Notes: generated by a model not told the origin, from the sequence alone. A DNA stretch of 64,000 bases from Turnera subulata (GCA_028386065.3 JAKUCV010001989.1:101154-165153), one strand, 5' to 3'; shown: positions 22,636 to 35,190, counted from the stretch's first letter. Program-made: numbers and translations.

Positions 22636-24503
22636 GGCCACGCCCTATGGTCATAGTTAATAGATTGTTGGTTTTGGCTATATGCAGAATAGGTCACCTA
22701 ACACCCCCAAGCCGTAGAACGAGTTCGCAGATTCTGGTGTAAAGATTAAGGCGAGGGCAGTGGAGATCAACTACGAGGTAACACGGTGTTCTAAGTTTAG
22801 GAGGGTCAATCCTAAGGTACAGCTCCGATCTAAACTGGTTGATAGTAGGTGTCGATCCAGGATGATCAGGCCTTTAGCTCTCACGGATCATAGGTGGTAT
22901 GTGAACCAGCCAAGGAAGCAACCACGACAAACACCAATTTCTCCACATGCGCACCTAGGGGATTTAGAGGCTCGCTTTGAGCGACATGGGCTTACCAAGA
23001 CCCAGAAAAAGACGCATGATGCTTAGTGTTTGACAGCTAGTTCTTTCCTTAGACGCAACATGCGTCTAAGGAAAGAACTAGCTGTCAGACACCAAGCATC
23101 ATTGAAGAGGATAGCGTGAAGCACGGTCCCTCGAAAGCCGATAGTTGAAAAACTGGGCACTCTGTCACAACAGTCAGCCAGGTTGTCAGAACAATCTAGG
23201 AGACCAATGAACCAAGGTCATTCATCGCCCATATCGAATTTGAGGATAAAGATTGAGCTTCCAACAAAGAGGGAGACTAAGTCGCAGTCGGCAAGGCCAC
23301 CAACCAAGTTGTGGGTCTCTAAACGAAGACCGCCCATAGATCTGTGGAACTTTTGGAGGAAGATGGTGCCTTCCTTGAAGCAAACGAAGGAGGTGTGGAG
23401 ATTCAGCAGGCCATACAGTTTGGCTCCCTACCAGCGAAGACTCCAATTACCAAGAATTTTGTGCTGCCTGTCTTCTCAAGGCGAGACCAATGGTCGTTGC
23501 TGTAAAGCATGTGGTAAAAGTTTCATGTTTAGAAGCTAAACCCAGGGACAAAATTCTTAAAAGCAAGGTCACGTCAATGGATGATGAGGACCGATCTCTA
23601 TCTTTTCTAGCTGCTAGAAAACCTTCTACATGCGAATACAAGTTAGAATTACAAGCTAACCGTAGAATACCCTCTCATCCACTTAGTGGTCACAAGCTTT
23701 TCATTTTATTGTTGGCTTGGATGGTTTGGGTGGCTTGGAGTGGAATTGTTTTCTGGTGATCATGGTATTTAATTATGCCATTTATTTCTTGATGGCCAAA
23801 AATTATTTATTTTCTTGGTGGCCATCATGACTTGCTGGCCTTGGTGATATATTTGAGTAAAATGGCCAAGGAGGTTTATGTTGGCGGTCCGGCTTAGAGA
23901 CCACTTTCTATAATTCGATTTTGTCTTGCTATGGATCGATGAAGGTTGGAGATCATCCTTAGTGATCCGACTTTGGTTTTTGTGGATCGTTGGAGGTTGG
24001 AGATCGCTCTTAGTTTAAGTTACCCTTGGCTGATGGATTCATCTATGAAGTTTGGGGTTTGGAGATGGCCCTAAGTGGTTCAATTTTTTAGTTGCTGTGG
24101 GTCATTAGAGTTTGGAGATAACCCATTGGTGGTTCAATCTTGACAGTTGTTTCGACAGAATAGGGATAGCCGTTTGGTGATCGACTTTATTTGCAGTTGT
24201 TCTTAATTGGTCTTGGTGCTGATAACATCACTGGCAGCTACAGACATGACAAGTGATGTTGGTGTTACAATCTTTGGTCATGTTGCGTGAGAGGTCTAGT
24301 TGCTGTCAGTGGGGAAGTGTTACCGATCACTAACGCCTTTGATCTAGAGATCATCCGTTTGAGAGTTTCATATTTGGTGTGATATCGGCATAAATTGACG
24401 GTTGGGAGATTGACAACCCATGAACTCACGATTTTGCAGGTGGAGGTCTTGAACACCCCTTCAATTTGTCGTAGCCTTCAATTAAAGGGCTGAGGGGGGC
24501 AAC
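22636..24503 (+). other. Remainder of internal region A, decayed
   Basis: Contains a degraded reading with 'RCSKFRRVNPKVQLRSKL' and 'DHRWYVNQPRKQPRQTPIS' (about 22790-22950) that also occurs, better kept as 'RCSECRRVNPKV', in unit B. A second shared segment at 23590-23750 includes 'RKPSTCEYKLELQ'. No RT or integrase motif appears. It ends in the polypurine tract 'AAGGGCTGAGGGGGGCAAC' (24485-24503). Confidence 0.55.
23016..23102. repeat. Hairpin with 42-bp arms
   Basis: Left arm 23016-23057 and right arm 23061-23102 are inverse copies with two or three mismatches around a 3-nt loop 'aca'. The stem includes 'AGCTAGTTCTTTCCTTAGAC'. Unit B has only one arm's worth of the sequence, so the inversion is private to unit A. 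Confidence 0.9.
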
Positions 24504-27500
24504 TGTTTACATCGAACCAAAAATCGTGCGCCTATTGGGGGATGGGCTGATTTGACTGGTTGTTGTGATCTACCACTTGTTGTGGTCTTTCTGGATGTTC
24601 TAGTTGTTTGTGACAATCTCCCTCGTTGTTCTATGGGCCTATGGTTGTCGTGACAGTCTCCCTGTTGTTTGAGGGGCCTATGTGTGATTATTGTGACTAG
24701 TCTCTCTAATTGTGCTAGTTGTTGTGGCAGTCTCCCTATGGGCCTATGGTTGTCGTGATAGTCTCCTTGGTTGTTCTATAGGCCTAGGGTCGATTATTGT
24801 GACAGTCTCCCTGGTTGCTCTATAAGCCTACGGGTGGCTGTTAAGACTAGTCTCTTTGGCTATTCTATGAGCCCACGACTGGTTGCAGATTTTTCTGGGT
24901 CTATGGTGGCTAGTTGTTCTAGGTCCGTGATTGGTTGCTGGGCTAATCTGTGATGGACGAGCCTTTTAGGTAGTGGTGACCAAAGGCCTTGTCCAATCTT
25001 TAAAATTGGTCCGGTCAAATGAGAACAATCACTAACTATATGGAGAGTTGAAGTTTATTAGAACAGTCGCTAACCGATGTGAGGGTTTTAAGATTACATG
25101 AGAACAATTGCTAACTGTTGTGGAGACCATGGGTTATGATTACGGGCCGTGGAGACTAGGTTTGAAGGTGTCGACTCAGTAAGGATTGGAATTGGAGGAT
25201 ATCTTATCTTATTTTGGGGGCTTTTCAATTTAAATCCACGGATTGGGCAGTTTTATTATCTGGAAGGATTTTGTCACGACCCAAATCAGGCCTATGACCG
25301 GCGTCTAGTCCTAGTAGAGAACATATGTCTACCCAAGACAAGACAAGCCTCAGACAAATAATATAAATATAGTCTCCAAAATAAAATACTCCCATAAATC
25401 GAATAATCCAACAAGTCATATGACAAACATAAATTCCAAACTCAAAGACCAATCAAAATCCTTAATATAATCTAAATCATGAAAATTCCCAAAAAAACTA
25501 GAGTAACAGTGGAGCTCTAACAATCCAAAAGTCTGCTACGCATACCAAGACAACTCGCCAAGCACGAACTACGTCTCAAGCCTACTAATCACCTGAAAAT
25601 ATTTTTAAAATGGGGGTGAGTCCTTCCATAACTCAGTGGGCATAGTACAAAGCAAACGAAAACCATACTAAAATCATAGAGGTCAAAACATATATATTTC
25701 ATAATCAAAATAAAATAAGCTTACTTGTCAAATAATCAAAAAAAAGACAAATTCAGCGGAAGCCTTGAATTTAAATAACAAATAATCATAACACTCAAAA
25801 TAACGGAAGTCTCGAATTAAGATGTCAGAACCAAAGAAGAAATAGAGAAGAGCAAAGCACGCCCCGTCGAGCATGTCCGACAACGGCCCCCTGTCGGCTG
25901 GAGGAACAAAAGGATCCATAGGGAAATCAAAGATTCCCATCAAACAGATGGAGGTTAAAAACATCATCAAACCAATCAATGTGCACAAAGTTTGACAGCA
26001 TCCTTGCCAGATAGGGACGTCTGACATCTAATTCTAAGCAAAAACAAATTCAAATAAATTCTTCAAAAGTATCAAATCCAAAGATATTTCTCATCCAAAT
26101 AAGTAGATAGTGTATATAGGCAAAATAGAGCAAATAGTATTTATAAGCAGAATAGGTATTGTACAAACAAAACTATATAGTAAAAGATACATAGGCCTTT
26201 CTTTGAAATCTCAAAATCCTTGTTCGGTAAAATCACAGTTGAAGGAATAGTAATGGTTTTTAAAGTAAATCAATTTAAAGTAAACGTTAGCTTATCAAAC
26301 CTTTTTGGTCAAAACAATATAATTTAAAAGAGTTGGACAAAGAGTAGTTATAAATACGAAAGTAATTATATGAGAAAATAATGCTTAAAACATAGCTTTA
26401 CTAAGAAAATAGGAAGTATAATAATATAACCCACCTCAAAAGCCAATTCAAATTACCAATCACAAATACTTAAGTTTCGGCTTGAGTCTGGATCCCTGCA
26501 GCACCTATTTCACAAGGAAAACACAACCACTAAGTCCAAAGAATGCTTAACAAACTACCGAATGAACAACATAACCGACCAGTCGCTAGTTTCTGCCTAA
26601 TAACTCCTAAATCATCTTGAATCCGAAAATATCATCAACATAAAACTTAAAGTAGACATTCCAAGCTTTCCAACTATATAAAAATCACTGTCATAGAATC
26701 TAGGAATAATTAATTGAGAATTTTTAAAGATAGCCCAGATAACTATAATTTCCTGCGCAACAGCTCTCCTATGCAATTTTTAATAAATTCCATATAAATC
26801 TTTTTTGAACGAAACCTATTGCAAACGTTTATTGCATCAGTCTACTTCACTTCCTAAAATTATCAGATTTCAATTAATTAAATAATCATGTCGAAAGTGC
26901 AATAACGTTCTACTGTGTGTGAAACAGAAATTTTACAATCCTATATACCAATTCTCAAGCACGTTCTACCAACAAAGATTGTTTAATCCTCCACATGGCT
27001 CTACACTACACCCGCATCAAGATTTCAAGAATTCTAAGCATAACACGTGTGTTCGATTGAATTCTACAAACAACAAAGCTAAAGAGAAGGATTTACTTAC
27101 TTGAAACAAGAATTGAATAAGCCTAATAATATAATATACTTCTTCAACGAAGCAGACAAGCAAATCTTCCTTGCTTTGGTTTTATGCCGGGTTGTTTTAA
27201 TTTAAGACTCATTGGTTTTATATTACATATATAGGTGGTATAAGTCGGCTATGAACGATTTGGGCACATGATAAAACTACAGGTAAAGGGGTTGGGCTTT
27301 ATTTCTAAACACTACAGGGCCTAAGAAAACAATCGTGTTTAAAACTTATGGGCTTAGACTCTAGTAATTTAGCCCAAGCATAACACGTATATATTTCCTT
27401 TACGGGTATTACAAATTTGGTTTATCTTGGAATTATATTTGAAAGAGACCTTTTGTTTAAATTTTGTAAGGTTCTCTTGCTTATCTTTATTGTTAATAAT

Positions 27501-27786
27501 GCCTATAAAAGGTTGTTAGTTGTTCTTATACGACAACATCAAAATCATGACAACCATCAATCAATCAAATTATCTTTTAACAAATTTATCATTATTTTAT
27601 CGCACAGTAGCGTAGATTTCTATGTCTTTCTAGATAACTTAACTTAGAAAACCCAAAACGCGTTTAAGGACGTGCGTCACCGTCCGTTCGGCCCTTCAGC
27701 GGTCGGATCCGGTAGCCGTTGGTCGCTCGCTGTTCAATGTAGCGAACAGTTTTTGCAGGGTTCGAAGCTGTTCTATTTGGAGAACA
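24504..27786 (+). repeat. LTR copy 2 of the array, divergent left half, interrupted
   Basis: Begins TGTTTACATCGAACC directly after the polypurine tract. Its left part is unlike copies 1 and 3: the AACG palindrome array is replaced by an irregular ~55-bp repeat around 'CTATGGGCCTATGGTTGTCG' and 'GTGACAGTCTCCCT' (24590-24960). Its right part, from 27540, matches the others. A solo LTR occupies 25272-27413. Without it the LTR is about 1.1 kb. Confidence 0.7.
25272..27413 (-). mobile_element. Solo LTR, 2142 bp, minus orientation
   Basis: Read on the minus strand it begins TGTAATACCCGTAAAGG and ends GGTCGTGACA, with flanks gattt (25267-25271) and aattt (27414-27418), a 5-bp TSD with one mismatch. 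Orientation is set by the minus-strand 'GGACTCACCCC' (about 25612-25625), which the plus-oriented solo LTR at 13883 also carries, and by a minus-strand TATA-like 'CCTATATATG' near 27235. No internal region remains. Probably the same Del/Tekay-type lineage. Confidence 0.75.
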
Positions 27787-27818
27787 GTTGTATTTTTTGG
27801 CATGCTCAGTGGGACATC

Positions 27819-28499
27819 ATGTTCTCACCGACAATTCAGTTCCAGATGGAATCTGTGGCCATCATCCGTGGCCACTCTTCACAGGTTTTGAAGGAAAAGG
27901 AAGTGCTTTCCAAGCATCTACAGACGAGTCATAGTTCCAAATAGGCCCGGTTATTGTCTGTTCAATACAACCAGGCTTGCAAAGAGGAGAAATACCAATA
28001 TAACGACCTTGGTGAAAGGGGGATGAGTGTTCTAATAATGGACATTCACGCTGAAAAGTTATCTGGTGCACGACCGATGGAGTATATCTTGAATGTAATA
28101 TACTCATCGATCATTACAGATGAAGAGGAATGCCTGGTAGTGATCGACGGAGGGCAACCATTCAAGTGTTTAGCCCTAAAAAAGATCAAAGCAGAGGAAG
28201 ACTCCTTTATCAATAAGCTGCATGCTGATAGTACAGGGCCGAGTCTTCGGCTAAACATATTAGATATCTTTGATGCCACTGAAAGTTTTGACCAATTATA
28301 TGCTAATGGCAAGATTTTATCGCAGGAAAGTCATAAAGTACCATCAGAGATCGATGTCCAGGGCTTGGAAGAAGTAAAGTCCATTGCTGAATATGAAGGT
28401 TCTGAGTATGCTGATGATGAATCAGAGAGCGATCAATCTTTTGGTCGATCTGGAGAGACCAGCCCACCAGGGGGGCAGCACAGACCCAAGCCCTCTTGA
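27819..28499 (+). pseudogene. Unrecognised ORF of array unit B, with in-frame UAG
   Basis: Homologue of the unit A ORF: ATG 27819 ('MFSPTIQFQMESVAII'), UAG at 27942-27944 at the equivalent codon, then open to 28499 with 'GERGMSVLIMDIHAEKL' and 'ARPMEYILNVIYSS'. The copies align over most of their length with few indels and roughly nine of ten bases identical by eye; many differences change residues, so strong purifying selection is not evident. An acidic Ser/Asp-rich segment precedes the end. Not recognised as a known family. Confidence 0.5.
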
Positions 28500-29269
28500 A
28501 GATCGAGGTTGCAGGTTCTGATGCAAAGATGAAGAAGAGGGCAGTGGAGATCAATTACGAGGTTACACGGTGTTCTGAGTGTAGGAGGGTGAATCCTAAA
28601 GTGTAGTTACGATCCAAGCTGATCACTAGTAGGCCTACATCAAGGATGATCAGGCCCTTAGCACCCAAGGATCATAGGTGGTATGAGAACCAGCCGAGGA
28701 AGCAGCCACGACGAACACCAATTTCTCCACTTGTGCATCTGAAGGATTTGGAGGCTCGTTTTAAGAAATTTGGTCTCACAAGGACCCAGAGAGGCGCATG
28801 CTGCGTCTGAGGAAGGAGATCAACGTCACTCACCTGATACCTCTAAAGAAAATGGGGAGACCACTGGCCGAGTCTAGGAGAATGAGGATCTTAGAAGACC
28901 GAAGGAAGAGAGACTTTGTAATCAGTCTCAGCGATCGGTCAAGGAAAGATTGTCAGGACTGTCTGGGAAACCAATAACCCATGCCCCAGATCATCCAACA
29001 CCCAAATTGCAGGTGGAGGTGAAGATAGAACTAATAAGGAGGGAGACTAGGCCGCAACAGACGAGACCACCAATCAAGGTGTGGGTCGCTAGATGAAGAC
29101 CACCCATAGACCTGGTGGAACTTTTGGAGGAAGATGATGCCTTCCCAGGAGGTGTGGAGATATTGCAGGCCATACAATTTGGCTCCTTACCAGTGAAGGC
29201 ACAAATTAACAAGCATTTTATGCTACCTATCTTCTTCAATGATCAACCTTGTGGAGCTTAAAGAAGAAG
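28500..29269 (+). other. Internal region B, left part (before the CACTA insertion)
   Basis: Includes the shared 'RCSECRRVNPKV' stretch and, near 29040-29240, a degraded reading with 'IQFGSLPVKAQINKHFMLPI'. The right part continues at 38914-39998 after the CACTA element, so the two flanks join into one internal region. Confidence 0.6.
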
Positions 29270-29476
29270 CACTAGAAAAAAAATATGTTTGTTGTGGGGG
29301 TTATATTGTGGAGGTTGCAATCAACCCCCACAAATTGATGTAAATCGCGGCGCTTCTCATAACCTTTGTTAAATCATGGCGGTTTTTGACTTAGTTGTGG
29401 GGGTTTCGACCCCCGCTATTTACCCACTTTCTTTTTTTTTGGTAATAATGGAGGCCCAAGGCCATTTATAGAAGAA

Positions 29477-32400
29477 TTAAGTTACATGAACAGTTCGTGG
29501 TCGAGCCACATTCGTAGAGTCTGCATGCAACAAGGATAAACAGGAAATAGGAGCTGAGTCTAAATAGTAATAACCAAGACCATATGAATATCCCAGGTGA
29601 GCTAACAAATCAGCCACCATGTTCGCCTCACGGTAGACATGAACAAGGACAACTTCCCAGTCCCTAGCAAGCCAGTGCTGGATGGAAGAGAAGAAAGGAG
29701 CATAGCCTGTAGGAGCAACCTTCCTACCCAACACCACATCCACCACTAATTGAGAATCAGATTCCACTTCCAGTCGACGACAACCAAGGGTCCAAGGTGT
29801 GGATAGTCCATCTAAGAGACCCCAGCATTCAGCCATAAGAGCATTGCCAATACCAATCCTGTGCACAAAACCCCCTATCCATGTACCATTCATGTCCCGA
29901 ATTACCCCTCCACACGCAATCATTGCAGACGTCGGCATAAAGGCACCATCGACATTCAACTTCCACCAGCTAGAGCTAGGGGCCTTACAACTAATGAAGT
30001 GCTCCACCCGATCAGCCTGAGTAGAGAGCAAGACAGTGGCCTGGGCCTTGAAAATATCTGAAAGCTCCTTCACCTGTTGCCTAAGAAACATACTACGATT
30101 AGGATAAATGCCATCAGTTTGTTCAAAGACCAAGGCATTCCTCCACTTTCATAACCACCACATCGTGGCCCCAAAGAAAGGAGCCCATACCAAGCCCTGA
30201 ACCGACCCACGACAGCCCTCAAGGTTCCATTCCAGCCAATCCTGCAAGGAAAGAGCAAAGAAGACATGGGACCAACTAGGAGGAAGTAGTTCTTTCCAAA
30301 CCAACGAAGCCCTAGGGCAATCCCTGAGCGTATGCAAAATCGATTCAACTTGAATATGGCATCTGGGACACTTATCATCAAGTGCAATATGTCTATGAAC
30401 CCGATACCCATTTGTCATGATGCTCTCATTAGCTACCATCCATAAGAAGGTGAATATTCGATAAGGTACCTGAAGTCTCCAAATTCGCTTCCAAAACGAA
30501 GATTGTACATCCACATGGACAAGAACTCCATACGCACTTTGGGCAGTACAAACACCTGAGGGGTCATGCGACCAAGCCACTGTGTCTCGCCCACAAACCA
30601 GAGATGAAGGGATCATACTAGCTACCCTTAGCTGAGTATCAAGGGAAAGATAGGGAGTAAATAACTCCCAGTTCCATTGTCCATGAGAATTAACAAAGTG
30701 AGAAACTGGGAGCTCCAGCCAATGTGATGGTGGCTGAGTTGAAACAAGCATCACAAGTGGAGGCAGACCAAAAATCCACTCATCCCGCCAGAATTTAACC
30801 AATGTACCGTCCCCTAAAACTCACATTATTCCTTTCAAAACAATTTCCCACACCGAAAGAATGCTCCTCCATATATGGGACATGCGTGGTTTTTTAACAA
30901 CTGTGGGAATCAATCCATCTCCCATTTGGTACTTAGCTCTGAGGATACGGACCCCCCCATAAAGCCTGGGGCTTGGCTATGAGAGCCCAAGCTAGCTTCA
31001 TTAGTAAGGCCTCGTTATGGAGATTTAATTGCCGTAACCCCAAACCCCCTGAAAATTTCCTCCGACAAACAGTATCCCACTTTACTAATTCCACTCTCCG
31101 TTTACTTTCCTTCGACCCCCAAAGGAAGGAACGAGTCTTGCGATCCAATGTCGTGCAAACTGAGGTAGGGACCCTCATAGTTTGCATGACATAAGTTGGG
31201 AGAGCTTGTAAAACTGATTGAGCGAGGGTCAAATGCCCCGCAAAAGAAAGAGTATTAGCCTTCCACCCTGCCAATTTACTATCCAAGGCATCCTCCATGA
31301 ATTTAAAATGTGAGCAAATAGTACGACCATGGATAAGATTAATACCAAGATATCTACCAAGGTCCATAGTTAGAGAGAAACAAAGGGATTGACTGAGATG
31401 CTGCTGAACTGCTTCTGGAACCCCCTTGGAAAAAAAAGATCCTGGACTTGTCTGAGCTGACTTGTTGCCCAGACGCACCACAAAACGAGTCCAAAACAGA
31501 TTGTACCACCACTACCTGCTGCGCACTAGCTTCTGCGAATAACAGTAAATCATCCGCGAAGAAAACATGCGATAAATAAGGTCCAGTCTGAGAAAAAGGG
31601 AGAGGTTTCCATAACCCAGACTCTACTGACGTATCAATGAGATGAGCCAATCTTTCCATGCAAAGGACAAAGATGTATGGGGATAGTGGATCACCTTGCC
31701 TTATACCCCGAGAAGGCCTGAAAGAGTCAGAGACCGAACCATTCCACTGTACTTGCATTGAGGTTGAAGTAAGACAAAACATAATCAGCTCAATCAAGTT
31801 ATTAGGAAGACCGACTGCCTGTAAAGTCTCGCGGACAAAGGACCATCGAATTCGGTCATATGCCTTTTCAAGATCAATTTTCATAGCCATAAAACCTGCT
31901 TGAGTCCTCTGTAGTCCCATAGTATGGATCGCTTCCTGGACCATAACAATGTTATCAGTGATCTGGCGCCCAGGTACAAAGCTTGCCTGATTAGGGCCGA
32001 CAATGGACTCCATAAGAGGTCGCAATCTATTCGCAATAATCTTTGTAATGATCTTCTACGTGACATTACAAAGACTAATTGGTCTAAATTGCTTAATGGT
32101 TTCCGGATATTGCACTTTGGGGATTAGGACTAACAAAGTCTTATTAAGCACGTCATCAAACTCTTTACCCAAAAACACACCCTGCACAAAACGGCACACA
32201 GATGGACCTACAACAGACCAGTGCTGTTGATAAAAACCTGGCTGAAACCCATCCAATCCAGGGGCTTTCCAGGCAGCCATCATAAACAAAGCAGCTCGAA
32301 TTTCCGAATCTGTGACAAGAGAAGACAACTCGGATAAAGAATGCTCATCCAGAAGTGGAAACCGACTAGGAATGGGGGGTCCCATCGTCGATGCGCCATC

Positions 32401-33606
32401 CTCCGTATAAATGGACTTAAAGAACTCCACGACAATCCCCTTTAGTCTGTCTTGATCAGAAATCCAATCTCCATTCTCCTCCTTCAAAGTCACGATTTTG
32501 TTCCTACGTCTACGAATGATGGTAGTAGTATGAAAGTATTTAGTGTTTCGATCCCCAGAAGCAACCCAATCTGTACGCGACTTCTGGAACCACAAGAGTT
32601 CCTCTTGTGCAAGTACCAGGTCATACTCTCTCCTCAAATGCCAATGTAACCTTTGCAGACGTCTACACTCTCCCCTATCTCTGGCCTTCTCAACTCCCGC
32701 TAAACGAGCAAGAAGCCTACGCTTGCGTTTCAAGATGCTGCCAAACACATTTCGGTTCTAGTCCTGGAGGACATGTGTTAAGGCATCCGTGGCCCCCTGC
32801 AAAGAGAGGTCGTTATGCCAATTATCATTGACTACCATCTGGAAATCCCGAAGAAGTAACCAGGCACTCTGAAATCCGAAAAGAGTGGGTGGCACATGAT
32901 CCCTTACTGTCTTGAATAAGTTAATCAATACTGGAGAATGATCTGATTTGGTACGGGGACGGTGCACTACAAACGCATCCTCAAACATTAACTGCCAGTC
33001 GGAATTTGCCACCGCACGATCCAACCTTTACCTTACCCCTCTGCGCTCCCACGTAAAACATGAGCCCTCAAACCCTAGATCAATAAGGCCACACTCATTC
33101 AGACAATCCGAAAAAGCCCGGCATGCAGATTGAGACACCGGAGCACCTCCAGCCTTCTCTGAGTCATCAATGAGGGAATTGAAGTCTCCTGCAGCCAACC
33201 AAGGATCCTACATCGTACTAGCTATAGTCCGCAACCCCTGCCATAAAGCCCCTCTCGACGCAGCCGCAGGGCTGCCATAGACTGTTGTAAAAGACCATGC
33301 ATTCTGCCTACCCATTTTCACAGCAACATGCACAAATTGCCGATGAACTTGCATTGACTGAACAAAATCTTGACAACCATTCCATAGAACCCAAATACCA
33401 CCAGAGAATCCTACTCCCTCACTACAGATATGCCAATCAAAATGAAGCTTGCGAATGGACTTGGCTGCTTCATCCCCACTGATCCATGTCTCAAGAAGCA
33501 CCAAAATGTGGGGTCTGTACTGCAAAATCATATCCATAGCAGCACGCTGAAACTCATCGCTCCTGGCACTTTGACAATTCCATGTAATAACAGAAACTTG
33601 ATTCAT
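29477..33606 (-). pseudogene. LINE 2 ORF2: endonuclease-RT-RNase H, with stops
   Basis: Starts 'MNQVSVITWNCQSARSDEF' (33606), the apurinic endonuclease, with 'AGDFNSLIDD' (about 33185) and 'KSDHSPVLI' (about 32950). RT has 'APGLDGFQPGFYQQHWS', 'IKQFRPISLCNV', 'ASFVPGRQITDN', 'LEKAYDRIRWSF', 'IRQGDPLSPYIF' and catalytic 'FFADDLLLFAEA' (about 31570-31535). zf-RVT is 'CPRCHIQVESILHTLRDC'. RNase H follows with 'LNVDGAFMPTSAMIACGG', 'ALMAECWGLLDG' and 'VESDSQLVVDVV', ending at 29477. In-frame stops at 33208, near 33025, 32758 and 32056, and frameshifts near 31450 and 30930, disable it. Confidence 0.85.
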
Positions 33607-33646
33607 AAATACAAGTAAAGGATAGGTAACTTACGACAGAGAACAA

Positions 33647-34640
33647 CTAGGCAAGGACAGTCGGGGAAACAACCCCAGCCACCCTTGCAACCATCTCACT
33701 CTCCAAGCCTTGCATGGAATCCATCGACTCATCATTCTGTTCGGCCGCAACCATCGAAGATTGTGCTCCTTGTTGGGGTTGCGACCCTGTAAAAACAAAG
33801 TTCTCCAAACCACCCAGATTATCTTTAGCCCTACGACCCGTTGCTGACGAGTCGAAAGCCACTTGGAGAGGACCAGCCAAATGTGAGTGACCAGCAGAGA
33901 CCACCCCCCCTGTTAGCACACTAGACGCATTCACCTGCTGCATTGGAGTACCAGATGGAAATGACAGAGTGTCAGCAGCCTTCGCACCAGACGACGCCAA
34001 CTCCATTGCACGGCGGAGCAAAGTTGGCCAAAGAGTATCAGAGGAAGCGGAGGAGGTACCCTTAGTTCCCTCAGACACAACTGCGACCTGGCCAGAGCTT
34101 GTAGGAGCAGACTTCTTCACATATTGTTTCATTGGAGCCGGCCCCTTCTTTTTAGTAGCAGGAACCTCCTCCATTCGAGCACGTTTTAGGATCCCCGTCT
34201 CACTATCAGGTCCCGACACCAGGCTATCCTTTGGTAAGACTGTAGACGTAACAGGCAGATCATCACACTCTTCTTCAATGGAGGCGAGCACATCATACCG
34301 GGAGCCACCACTGGTTCCACCCCCTACTTTGCGGTTTACTGCGGGAGCACGCCCCATCCGCAGAGGACGACGACTACGTTGGGGAGCCTGCATCCATGGC
34401 CCAAACTTCTGGCCAGACGACTGCACAGTAGGAGCTTCCTCCGTCTCCATCACTTCATGTTGCACCGGTGTACGGTGAATTGCCGTCTGATCATTCTCAC
34501 TGGGCGTCGCTGTAGCCTGACCTGTTATGTCCTTTTGTCGCTTAGGACAAGTCAAAACATCGTGAGTAGCACGCCCACAATGGAAGGATAATGGGGCAGG
34601 CCCTCATACACAACATCATACCAATCACTATCCACAGCCA
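33647..34640 (-). pseudogene. LINE 2 ORF1, C-terminal part
   Basis: Nucleic-acid-binding ORF1 protein. The upstream end reads 'FHCGRATHDVLTCPKRQ', the second half of a CCHC zinc knuckle, preceded out of frame by 'VVYEGLP', the conserved lead-in of plant L1 ORF1. The 302-residue remainder is Ser/Gly/Pro-rich and low in order. The RRM/DUF4283-like N terminus is missing through 5' truncation. The stop at 33647 lies 41 nt before the ORF2 start. Confidence 0.7.
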
Positions 34641-34819
34641 CTTTAGAACACAGGCACCGCCGTCAAAAAACAATTTATTTTATTTCTTTGTTTTCGTGGG
34701 CTCCTCTTCACTGGCACCGCCGTCTGCAGCGGGTGCTGAGAAGACCTCACTTCTCTTCTCTTGTTCAAGCTCTCCACTCCAAGCATAGCTGGTCTTCCGT
34801 TCACCAAAACCTAAAAACC

Positions 34820-34980
34820 CCTCTTCTTCTTCTTCTTCTTCTCTGGTTCTTCTCTGGTTCGAGTTCTCTGTACTTTGTATTTTTTCTTTTGAAAAAAAAA
34901 AAAAAACAGATGGAATCGAGATAGGTGAGAAGACCTCTCTCTGATTATGGCCGCCTTCTCTTCTTCTTCTTCTTCTCTCC
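34820..34980. repeat. (TTC/CTT)n microsatellites
   Basis: Two pyrimidine-rich tracts, about 34822-34848 and 34955-34976, separated by a poly-A run at 34895-34908. They generate an apparent Arg/Glu-rich minus-strand frame that is not a gene. Confidence 0.85.
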
Positions 34981-35190
34981 TTCTCTGGTTCGAGCTCTTC
35001 TCTTCTTCTTTGTCTGTTTGGTAGATAGGATCTGTTAGCATATCGTTTGGAGTCTTCTATGCTAAACCTGCTCCATTTAGTAGATTCTTCTATAATCCAC
35101 AAAATTTTGTTTGCCTTCTTGCTATTCACATTTTCTCTTCTTCTTTGTCTGTTTGCGTTCTTACTATTCACATTTTCTTTGAATCCGCAG

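Larger units (their letters stand above)
29435..34655 (-). mobile_element. LINE 2: near full-length L1 with RNase H domain, degraded
   Basis: Minus-strand L1 with ORF1 tail, endonuclease, reverse transcriptase, zf-RVT and RNase H in order. The 3' end is marked by a poly-A tail seen as T-rich 'CTTTTTTTTT' at 29432-29441; the 5' end is truncated in ORF1 near 34650. It inserted into the CACTA element. No convincing TSD was located. Confidence 0.85.

Noticed and set aside
29435..34655. TSD for LINE 2
   Set aside because: I compared T-rich flanks near 29420 and 34660 and found no convincing shared 10-20 bp.
34680..35171. Arg/Glu-rich minus-strand protein
   Set aside because: It is produced by translating CTT/TTC microsatellites and a poly-A run.
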